A stretch of 33,489 bases of DNA from contig CAMPET010000042.1 of NCBI GenBank assembly GCA_946803715.1, forward strand, positions 95,710-129,198, read 5' to 3'. The stretch comes from Beroe ovata (taxonomy: Eukaryota; Ctenophora; Nuda; Beroida; Beroidae). Made by a program: the position numbers and the translations under genes. Below are positions 1-8,268 of the stretch, piece after piece (the first letter of the stretch is position 1; each line of letters begins with the position of its first letter). The notes below the pieces were generated by a model, which was given only the letters and a program-made list of their open reading frames with translations, was not told where the DNA came from and searched no databases.

Positions 1-66
1 CCCCCCCATTTTTCATTCCTCTGATCATGATATCTCTTATCAGTTCGCCTCGGTTCATGTCTCCAG

Positions 67-1114
67 TTGACATTGAATCACTGAAAGATTGGTACGGCTG
101 TGGAAACCGTGAGTGTGAGCCATCCAATAGCCAGCCCTCATACAGAGAAATGCTGTGCTCCTTCATAATATGAAGTTGCAAATATCACACTTACAAGTTG
201 CGTCACCCCAGGGTGTCCATACGAGAATGGCGACTGCAAGGATTCTGCTGCCCAGCAGCAAATGGCACGGTCGTGGCAAAATGAAAAGTCACGGGAACTC
301 TACGTAACGGGAGGCTTGCTCCTCAGACTGAAGGAGTTCCTAGAGAAGAGCACAGATCTTCCTCAAAATATCAGGAACTACATTGATAAGATCACTGATA
401 TCGAAAATGGTAAGAGTCACTCTGTCGTCTTCTCTTCGCAGCTGAGTCGTTTGACCCACATTTTTTGCGGACAATTCTTCCAGTTTTAATTCAGCTCTGA
501 TGTAAATCTGACGATGTTTTCATCTACAGCTCGTCCTCGTACGGAACACTCTGAACATGGGCCTCGCTGTATCGTGGGACGGACCCTTTACGCTCATGAT
601 TGTCAAAAGACAGGTACTCTCTCCTTTCTCAACTGATTATTCTGTTATATACAGCAACAGTTGTCTCCTCTTAGGGAATGGAATTGTAATCAAAATCACC
701 TCTCCAGGCCTGAAGTTCAAGGTCCGACAGATACAGATACAGCACGGCTATATGCCGGGAGGTGTGCCGTGTCCTCAAGCCAAGGATATCATCTCCATAG
801 CAACGTGTAGGGAGCTTTTCCCCCAGATACCACGGCCAAAACGAGAGAGTCACGAAATGTCGCGTGAGTAGATAAAATCACTCCCTTCAACACTCAGCAG
901 ATATATCATTCTCTATCAAAAACATTCAAAATATTCGGACGAAAAACATCAATGCTATCCACGAAAGTCAGCGTACATTCAAAACAATGTGTGTTTTGTA
1001 GACAATCAATACAACACGGCCCCTTGTGATTCAGATGAAGTCAGTCCATCGTTTGCTGTGATTTCTCGAATCCCAGCTATCCTCGGCAATCGGCGTCGAG
1101 GTGGTTCCCCCTAG
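67..1114 (+). CDS. Unrecognised protein, 3' exons (5' end outside the window)
   Basis: Five exons can be chained: 67-108, 212-409, 530-613, 675-863 and 1002-1114 (TAG at 1112-1114). Each has AG/GT borders, and every internal junction is phase 1, so the reading frame is continuous. The translated part is about 209 aa. It starts with a Cys-containing stretch (WYGCGNRCPYENGDC), followed by a helical-looking segment (KSRELYVTGGLLLRLKEFLE), then IVGRTLYAHDC, a beta-like region (GNGIVIKITSPGLKFKV) and a short basic C-terminus (GNRRRGGSP). An unbroken run of phase-1 introns with scattered cysteines is common in extracellular modular proteins of animals, which is an inference here. No transmembrane segment is visible. 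I do not recognise the family. The upstream exons lie left of position 1, and the first exon's acceptor at 66 is weak. The model rests on phase continuity, not homology. Confidence 0.5.
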
Positions 1115-1186
1115 TTGTCTCTGTGTCTGTGAGCTGCGTGTTTCTTCCTGTTCTTTATCTCCTGATACAACAAATAATGAATAATT

Positions 1187-1224
1187 GTTGCTATGACAAC
1201 GTATTTCATTGTTGCTATGACAAC
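1187..1224. promoter_or_regulatory. Two tandem X-box (RFX-type) motifs
   Basis: GTTGCTATGACAAC occurs at 1187-1200 and again at 1211-1224, inside a 24-bp tandem duplication. A third, partial copy (GTTGCTAC) starts near 1230. Each full copy fits the 14-base X-box consensus RYYNYYWWRRNRAC bound by RFX factors at promoters of ciliary genes. The motif is nearly palindromic, so it gives no direction. The closest coding sequences are the stop of the gene ending at 1114 and the donor of the PNT exon at 1253, so no start site is clearly served. Function is inferred from the motif only. Confidence 0.45.
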
Positions 1225-1252
1225 ATCATGTTGCTACACTCGCTGTACTCAC

Positions 1253-1434
1253 AGTGTAGAGGATGAGAGCACCATTTCCCCGAGGGACCCGGTGTTCGAA
1301 CATTGCACGTGTCATCACGCACAGTGCTCGTCCGTTGAAGCCGAACATGTGCGGGTCGATGTTCGGGATGTCGTATTTCCGGGAACACCACCGTAACCAT
1401 AGCATCACCTCGGTTACACTCCAAGAGGCCGGGT
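1253..1434 (-). CDS. Exon encoding a Pointed (PNT/SAM) domain of an ETS-type factor
   Basis: A single exon runs from an acceptor (CCCCTCCTCAG) before 1434 to a GTGAGT donor after 1253. It is entered at phase 1 and left at phase 0. The peptide reads SW-x3-EVMLWLRW, then YDIPNIDPHMF, GFNGRALCVMTR and RGNGALILYT. This follows the PNT-domain pattern of ETS transcription factors: Trp in helix 1, WL.W, ID..F, NG..LC..T and a closing ILY. In ETS proteins this domain mediates protein contacts and kinase docking. No ETS DNA-binding domain is visible in the window, so the rest of the gene would lie to the left, with the plus-strand gene ending at 1114 nested in its intron, or the exon is an orphan. A first exon between 1435 and 1733 was not found. 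Domain recognition is firm; gene structure is not. Confidence 0.7.
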
Positions 1435-1733
1435 CTGAGGAGGGGAGGAGTAAGGGAGATGTCATTAGCAGAAAGTTAGAGAAGTGTGGTTTAGAGAGCT
1501 AGAGAAGTGTGGTTTTATGGTCGAAAAGGGAGGGATTGCTACGGCGGTGATTGTTTCAGCCCGAGGGAGTCAGCTGAACTAGTTCTTCCTATATCGTGAC
1601 GTGTCCTTCATCATATACCTATCGGTAGGACTGGAGCAGTGTCCGGTGCAGTGTAGAAGATCCGCGCTGCGTCTACGTGGGGTCGCTCCAAGGGAGAGTA
1701 CGGAATTGATCCGGATAGCAGCACTGAAATAGT
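1435..1733. other. Gap between the PNT exon and the next minus-strand gene
   Basis: This stretch should hold the 5' part of the PNT gene or the 3' UTR of the membrane-protein gene ending at 1734. The only structure I see is a short direct repeat (AGAGAAGTGTGGTTTA-like) near 1479-1516. No convincing exon was found. Confidence 0.4.
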
Positions 1734-2789
1734 TTATCGTACACTCATGGTATTCATGTTTTCAGTGCTGATGGAAGAGTTTACTGGTGGGTTAACTGAC
1801 TCACGATCAGCCATGGTTGTTCCAATGTTTGAACTGCTGCTTGCCTGCTGGAACCCATGTCCACCACCACCAGCCCCTGGAATGCCTGGCTGAGGGGTGT
1901 AATGATAGTGGGGTGGGAGGTGCTGTAGGGGAGGTGGATTACCCACCACTCGTTGTCCAGCGGGTTGTGGAGGTGGGCCCTGGGGTTGTGGGTAATGTGG
2001 AGGGGGACCGAACATGGCGGGACCCTGGGGACACTCCCCCTCCTCCCCTTCCTCTTTGGAAATGTGAGCTTTCTTGCGGAGTGGAGATCTGGAGAAGTCC
2101 CGTGCTGCAAAATACTGTGATGTACTCGTGGTGCTGCTGCTCACTGGGTCAACAATGTCACTCCCAACCGGAGTGGCTTGCCTTGATGTCGGTACCTGGG
2201 CGGGACAATATGTGGCATTATGGTATTCCATCCTGGCATTATGGTATTCCATCCATGATTTCACATGTGGTTGGATATGTACTTTTACATGTGGTTGTAC
2301 ATGTGGTTGTACATGTGGTTGTACATGAGGTTGTACATGTGGTTGTACATGTAGTTACTAGTTGTACATGTGGTTGTACATGTGGTTGCAGGTATATCGC
2401 GATGCTTATTATATGAACCGTACCTGTTGAGAGTACTGTGTGTAAACAATTCTGTCGGGGGTTTGCTCGTGGGAGCTGGTGCCAAAGAATGACCCTGCTC
2501 CTCCCCCTCCTACATTTGGTGGCTGGTAGTTGGACATCTTGAGTATTTTGAACAGCGCTAGCACCAGCAGCAGAGTCAAGAGCCTGCGGGAGTAATTATT
2601 GCAGTGATCACAATGAACAGTCCCCATTCTTGTCGACTTACAGAGGAGGAGTGTGTTCAGACCACGAGAATACCGAATTATTTTTCAAAGAGCTGCGACA
2701 GGGATTTGGAAAGAATACCAATTACTTACACTTCAATCATGGTATTGAAATCGAGACTAAGAGATGGCAATTCCGTCATTGTTATCAAT
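1734..2789 (-). CDS. Single-pass membrane protein with a proline-rich cytoplasmic tail (partial, 3' exons)
   Basis: Four exons join in frame: 2789-2730, 2692-2642, 2583-2424 and 2195-1734 (stop). The junctions are phase 2, 2 and 0. The N-terminal part looks extracellular (LSLDFNTMIEVSLKNNSVF, with an N-glycosylation-like NNS). It runs into a hydrophobic segment (LLLTLLLVLALFKILK) taken as the membrane span, with basic residues on the inside. The tail of about 200 aa has a glycine patch, RSPLRKKAH, an acidic EEGEEGE stretch, and proline runs such as FGPPPHYPQPQGPPPQP that could bind SH3 or WW domains. The first acceptor (before 2789) is weak, and the ectodomain would need exons further right that I could not identify. 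The family is unrecognised. An alternative start at 2627 would give a shorter protein, but a good acceptor lies inside that reading frame. Confidence 0.5.
2262..2396. repeat. 12-bp minisatellite in an intron
   Basis: About ten copies of a unit close to ACATGTGGTTGT fill the intron between 2424 and 2195 of the minus-strand membrane-protein gene. Just left of it a 19-bp unit beginning CATTATGGTATTCC is present twice (2218-2254). Confidence 0.9.
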
Positions 2790-3971
2790 CTGATCTATTT
2801 TATTGATAGAATTTCAACATTGGTAAGCCGAATATCATGACTGCAGAACTAATCCCTGTTTAATAGACCCCCTCATGATGATAAAGTGAACCTATCTCAT
2901 TATCAAAGTACTTACTATGACTCGGATGTGACATATTCACTATGTGTACGGGTGGAGACAAACACGACTTTGAAAAGTATCGAACTGATTTCTTTGCCGA
3001 TCCATGCGGGGCCTTTTAAATCGACCGACTCCTATAATAAGTGCCAACTTTTAGGGTCCTTTGTGTCCAAATAAAGTTAGGTTAATCCAACCGTAGTACC
3101 GCACCATGCCTTAATAAGCACACGGTATTGCCACCCTTTATTTGGAGTCCTCGCAGCTCAATCCAAGCTGTGTGTGTGTGTGTGACTAGTTTCAGTACAG
3201 CTCCCCATAGCATGCTCGTGCGTCACCCACGCGATCACACATATATATAGAGTGAGTATATGTTTAGCAATATGGGCAGATGTACCAGATAACCCGCGCT
3301 CCTGCAGAGCTATAAGCTACTACACTATATGTTGTTGCTGACGTAGGCATGAGAGAGGGAGGGTGTGTCTTGTGATAGTGGGTTATTTCTGGATATACAC
3401 GTGTTTTGTGTTCGTCTACTGAGCAGTATGTCTAGAGTAGAGGGATCAAGTGCTGTTGCTTCAGAAATGCATCGGATTGGAAATCGTGATCCCAGCTATT
3501 TCTCATAGCATCGGACTTTTTCATTGAAATACAAGTGATAAACAGGGGTCATACTATAGTGTACCTATACGAGAAGAGCTGTCTAGCTGATGGCCCATTG
3601 AACAGGCTGTGACGATAAGATCCAACCTCTTCTAGCTTTAAATGACGTGTTTCCTATTTCAGCCATGTTTGATGTCCATCCTCTTCTATAACAACACCCA
3701 AATGGCGCAATACGAATGCAGGCTACTATTGATTATGACTAGCTGCTTGCAGGGGACACGTTTGTGTGATCACCTCCCTGTGTTTGTGTGATCATTGATT
3801 GATGTTGCGAAATGGGTATCACCCCAATGATTATTGATATTACAGAGATGGAAGTAGGGACTTTCTGAAACAAACATAAGCCAAAGCGGAGTTTCCTCCC
3901 CACACTCTGATGAAATACTGGGTCTCATAGGAACATCGTATTAGATACCATATCCCTCCTCACTTCTCCTT

Positions 3972-4154
3972 GACGGATTCATGAGATATGTGTGGACTGT
4001 GGTAATTAGGTCAGTGGATGGACGGATTCATGTGGTAATTAGGTCAGTGGGTGAACGGATTCATGTGGTATTGAAGTCAGTGGGTGGACGGATTCATGTG
4101 GTAATTAGGTCAGTGGGTGGACGGATTCATGTGGTAATTAGGTCAGTGGGTGGA
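3972..4154. repeat. 33-bp minisatellite, about five units
   Basis: A unit of about 33 bp built around GACGGATTCATGTGGTAATT and AGGTCAGTGGGTG is repeated with small changes; the first unit is longer and more diverged. Because 33 is a multiple of three, an open frame runs through it on the plus strand, giving a repeated IRSVGGRIHVV peptide. I treat this as a by-product of the repeat. Confidence 0.9.
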
Positions 4155-5129
4155 GGCCATATCTCTAAGCACACTGAAATAGTTCCAGTGGTAATAGTCT
4201 CGAAAAACTATAGCTCAATCGACTACTCGTGTAAGATGATTCCCTTATAAGGTAATCTGATTCTACGACTCAAAATCTATTTATAGCTTACTCATGAGGG
4301 TGGGTCCGCTAGTCTATTAATGATAGTTCCCGTGATCATGGAATCAGTTTCGTCAGAATACCGTGCGATTCATGACTCAATTTGTCTCTCAATCCAATGG
4401 AGGTTGTGACATGTCCTCGTCACTGTTGCGGTAAGTGAACATTATATAATTTGAGAAATATGTTGCAATCCCGAGGAGTTGCAAATTACAGAGTTTTGCT
4501 TGTGTGAGAAAACTTTCTTTTGATTTCTAGAAAATAGTGTCAATATTATTTGGTGATACATGATGAAACACGTCGACGGCTGCATTGCACTGGTTATCAA
4601 TGAGGCGCATTGTTTTGATTCCGCAACTGTAAGAAATTGTGTGCAGTTCATGATTGTGTATAGCTTCTGATTTTGTGTCATCGGAGGTCGAAGAATGGGT
4701 GACATTGTGCATGATATCCAAGGAAGTTTGGATGAGTGTGTACAACACTGTGACTACAACACACTGTGGAACGGAATTTAAGTGTCGTTATCACTCTTCC
4801 ATAAGTCGGGTTGACCAAATTTACGCAGAACATGATACATCATGAAATTCGGCTTTCCAATTATGAAACAAATCACTACAGTTAATGTCATGAAATTCAT
4901 AATAGACGAAACTACATCACGAAGTCGAAATTATTACTAAAAAAGGTCACGGAACCCGAAAACAGATTTAGCTCGGGAATTATAACTATTTTGTGTCTTT
5001 GAAGTATTTAATAGACGGTAGTTTTGCGTCAACATGTGGGCACTGCAGCAGTTGTGACGCATTTGTGGGGGCTGTTACTATAGGAACGCATGGAGAGACG
5101 CATGTCTCTGAAACCACACTCCTACTTCG

Positions 5130-5151
5130 CACGTGCGCACGTGCGCACGTG
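5130..5151. promoter_or_regulatory. Three CACGTG E-boxes at 8-bp spacing
   Basis: CACGTG occurs at 5130, 5138 and 5146, as a tandem of CACGTGCG. CACGTG is the canonical site for bHLH-ZIP factors such as Myc/Max, USF and TFE families. The cluster lies about 100 bp upstream of the first seen exon of the Ig-like gene. A regulatory role is inferred; simple repeat expansion is an alternative. Confidence 0.35.
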
Positions 5152-5247
5152 GGAAAATGTCATGTATGAAGCTCGAAAAGAATAACTTGTAGATTCATTA
5201 TTTGTTATCCTGTGAGAGTATATATTTCTGAACAAGTTCGTTTTCAG

Positions 5248-5729
5248 CTGTGTTGTCCAGAAAAGTCGATGTTTCGATGGACCATGACATAGTTCTCGCA
5301 GTATACAACCCTCCGAATACGTAAGTCATTGTACCGATAAGTTACTCAACTCAGTGATCACAGCAACTACATTCTTCATCACTCACTTGACATATTTGAC
5401 CAGAACGGTGAAGTGGCTTGATGCAAGCGGAAGAGAAATCCCGTCTGAGACATCACTCAATCACTCATCATCTCGCACATCACTCAATGAAATTCCAGGA
5501 GGAATGCCAGATATTCATCTCCGAATGAACAGTTCCCGTGATAACGACACATCCCGTTACTATGACGACCCGCGTGTGCACGTGTATTCGGGTGGCGCGC
5601 GCAGCAACGCTATTCTCGTCATACGTGGCGCCAGACTGTCTGATAACGGGACAACCTACACGACAGTAGTGAGTGACAGTGAGAGGGGTGAGGTGATTGT
5701 TAAGTGGGAAGTGAGGGTGTTGAGTAGTG
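5248..5729 (+). CDS. Ig-like domain protein, two exons (partial)
   Basis: Exon 5248-5320 (acceptor TTTTCAG, donor GTAAGT) joins exon 5404-5729 (acceptor GACCAG, donor GTGAGA) at phase 2, giving about 133 aa. The order of features is that of an immunoglobulin-like fold: a B-strand-like VDVSMDHDIVLAVY, a C-strand Trp in TTVKWLD, an E/F region RSNAILVIRGARLSDNGTTY and a G-strand-like VIVKWEVRVL. The usual disulphide cysteines are missing: the F-strand DxGxYxC position reads DNGTTYTTV, and no Cys is present in the B strand. Several N-glycosylation-like sites are seen (NHS, NSS, NDT, NGT). The exon ends at phase 1. Exons before and after were not found with confidence, so signal peptide and membrane anchor are unknown. 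A candidate next exon begins after TTATGCCAG near 5893. Confidence 0.5.
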
Positions 5730-6731
5730 GTGAGATTGAGGATAGGATTCGAGATTTTCTTCTCTCCTGGATAGAACAGCTGACATACATTTCCCTTAGA
5801 TGAGAGAGGGTGTAATATTTCGTGCGATTTTTTTCGATGATTCCTCGTTTTTGTATGTATATCGTTTTTTCACTTTCACTGGCATTATGCCAGGTTGCAA
5901 AACTCGTCTCTCCTTATCTTTGGAGATGCTCCATGAGCGAATCACATCCTGTATACTATCCCTCTGGGTTTGTCATTGTGCTGCGAGTCACTATAATTGT
6001 GACACATGACATGCGATCCAGCCCATCGCTGCGGTTCTACCTTTACTCAGATCACTGCTGCTTTACTCTCAACACTGCTACTTCCCTCAGATCTGTGTCA
6101 TTTCCTCAGAATATCTGCGGTGTGTTCCTCTCATACATTGGCTGTGTTTTCCGAGCGGAAATGGTATAGACTCCGGCTAAACACATGTTATGTATCATGG
6201 TAAGCGATGGTTTGCTGCAAAACCCACGTTTCTCCTCGCGGGATCTTCCGTCAATATATAGCCAGATAAGGCCACTTCCTGGTAGCCCAGTTACTCGTAT
6301 CCGGAAGTGAACTTTATCACTGTTACTATTGTACCCATGTGATGGACAATGGCCAATGGCCATTATGTACCTGCTGTGTTTTATTAGAGACAAGTTGCTA
6401 CTCGGAGGACAGTTCTATTACAATCACTCGCACCACCTAACTTTAGAGAGAGAGCGTGGCTAGATCTATAGACCACTGGAGTCATGATGATGATGGCATT
6501 GGTGGCAGATACCCATTAGGCTGATCGTAGATATCCTCATACTGTCTAATAGTAATTCTATAGATCACATGCCACCAATTCAATGCCACCACTTTTAATA
6601 GTAGTACTATTATAGGGCATTGTTCGTATTGTGGCGGCAGCGAGCGCGTTTATTACTATATTACCAACGTGATTGCAGGCACCATGCGCTCGATCTAGAC
6701 GCATATATCTTATACTGCCCGTAATATAAGC

Positions 6732-7349
6732 CGATTATCTCGCGACTTTACCACCATTTCCTCCCAGCCGATGCGAGGTTATGAGTTGGACGCTCACTTA
6801 CCATGACTGAATGACTCCTTCAATCTTCGTTCCTCTGATGTCAAGTATATAGCTATACGAGACCGTTATCTTCCCTCAGAGACTAGCACTAATCCCCCTC
6901 CTCGTCTACTTTTGTAAAGAGAAGTATAAATCGAAATATTATCATTCCATCGCGTCTTTTAAGGAAACCAATTGAAGTCCATATTTGCAATTATGGAGAT
7001 CGATGTCTTGCAAAGCTTCTTTGCCATGTGCTGTCTGTACAATAGTGACAGTTAAACCCGTGCCAGTTCCCTTTGATTTCCTTGTTGGAAATAAAAAGTG
7101 ATCTCCAAATTTCCTGTTTACTATATTCTCATGCAGTGAGATCGTTCTTTACCCCGGCTATTACCTGTAGTCCATAATACGGGGATAAACGGTCATTGTT
7201 GTACGTTGAGTACGCTTCACAAAACTGTTGTTGTGATGATCTTCGTTTTAGGGTTAGAATTCCGATATAAACTCACTGTCATAAAGCTCCGTATAGTTAG
7301 TCCATACTCCAAAACCATGCTGTCAGTCCATATTGTAGTAAATTGTGAT
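6732..7349. repeat. Tandem segmental duplication, copy 1
   Basis: This segment of about 618 bp is repeated at 7393-8009 with roughly 5% difference and several small indels. It begins CGATTATCTCGCGACTTTAC and ends near GTAGTAAATTGTGAT in both copies. On the minus strand a reading frame that is open in copy 2 is broken here by a 2-bp indel, so the shared segment does not behave as coding sequence. Confidence 0.9.
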
Positions 7350-7391
7350 TTTTCCCAAAACCAAATGAGATTTGGTTGTTGTAGTCCGCAG

Positions 7392-7392
7392 N
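7392..7392. other. Ambiguous base at the duplication junction
   Basis: A single N directly precedes copy 2 of the duplication. This suggests a contig join or an uncertain consensus exactly where the repeat restarts. Confidence 0.95.
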
Positions 7393-8009
7393 CGATTATC
7401 TCGCGACTTTACCACCATTTCCTCCAAGCCGATGCGAGGTTATGAGTTGGACGCTCACTTACCATGACTCCTTCAATCTTCGTTCCTCTGATGTCAAGTA
7501 TATAGCTATGAGACCGGTATCTTCCCTCAGAGACTAGCACTATAATCCCCCCTCCTCGTCTACTCTTGTAAAGAGAAGTATAAATCGAGATATCATCATT
7601 CCCACGCGGAAACCAATTGAAGTCCATATTTGCAATTATGGAGATCTAGCAAAGCTTCTTTAACTTTATAAGTGCGCTTCCTTGCTGTCTGTACAATAGT
7701 GACAGTTAAACCCGTGCCAGTTTCCTTTGATTTCCTTGTTGGAAATAAAAAGTGATCTCCAAATTTCCTGTTTACTATATTCTCATGCAGTGAGATCGTT
7801 CTTTACTCCAGCTATTATCTGTAGTCAATAATACGGGGATAAACGGTCATTGTTGTACGTTGAGTATGCTTCACAAATCTGTTGTTCATGTTGTGATGAT
7901 CTTCGTTTTAGGGTTAGAATTCCGATATAAACTCGCTGTCATGAAGCTCCATATTGTTAGTCCATACTCCATAACCATACTGTCAGTCCATTTTGTAGTA
8001 AATTGTGAT
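7393..8009. repeat. Tandem segmental duplication, copy 2
   Basis: Second copy of the segment at 6732-7349. A minus-strand frame (7627-7409) reads SLYKSRRGGGIIVLVSEG, faintly like the RGGG region of LINE-type endonucleases, then runs into a GTAAGT. The resemblance is weak. The segment could be a transposon relic or an allelic copy left in the assembly. Confidence 0.85.
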
Positions 8010-8268
8010 ACTGGCAAGATCTGAACCGTGTTTTTCAACTTCAAGTTATGAACATCATCAGTAAGCTCATCTATGTCATTTTCTTCTTATCAAGTCAGAT
8101 AGAACCTACAAACAGATAGCAGTTACTCAGAATCAGATAGCAGGAACTCAGATAGGAGCTATACCCAGACAAAGCACACAGTCATACACAGAAACCACAG
8201 CAACAACATAACATTAACAGTCATACACTGAAACCACAGCTCAACAGCCGCAGGTAACACCTCTGCAG

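Larger units (their letters stand above)
2790..5247. other. Gene-poor stretch
   Basis: No gene is recognised in this 2.4 kb. Short open frames exist on both strands (for example 4654-4845 plus and 4442-4705 minus) but none has splice borders or family resemblance that I trust. It contains a short (TG)n near 3170-3183, a 33-bp minisatellite and a CACGTG cluster listed separately. Unseen upstream exons of the minus-strand membrane protein or of the Ig-like gene may lie here. Confidence 0.4.
5730..8268. other. Gene-poor stretch with a tandem segmental duplication
   Basis: No gene is recognised. It holds the duplicated segments at 6732-7349 and 7393-8009 and, at 8090-8260, an A- and C-rich stretch with imperfect repeats (CAGATAGCAG, AGTCATACAC..GAAACCACAG) that is probably the leader region of the acyl-CoA synthetase starting at 8269. 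Open frames near 5822-6203 (plus) and 6106-6393 (minus) lack convincing splice context. Confidence 0.4.

Noticed and set aside
2262-2396. A short-unit tandem array considered as a CRISPR array
   Set aside because: Units are contiguous with no spacers, and the locus is an animal intron.
3981-4250. Plus-strand open frame with repeated IRSVGGRIHVV
   Set aside because: It is produced by a 33-bp minisatellite whose unit is a multiple of three; no other coding evidence.
4442-4845. Overlapping open frames on both strands
   Set aside because: No domain, no splice context and no similarity recognised.
6106-6393. Minus-strand open frame with KVHFRIRVTGLPGSGLIWLY
   Set aside because: Looks mildly protein-like, but it has no convincing acceptor and donor and no neighbour exons in phase.
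7409-7627. Minus-strand frame with RRGGGIIVLVSEG, faintly like a LINE endonuclease
   Set aside because: Too short, and the frame is broken by a 2-bp indel in the other copy of the duplication.
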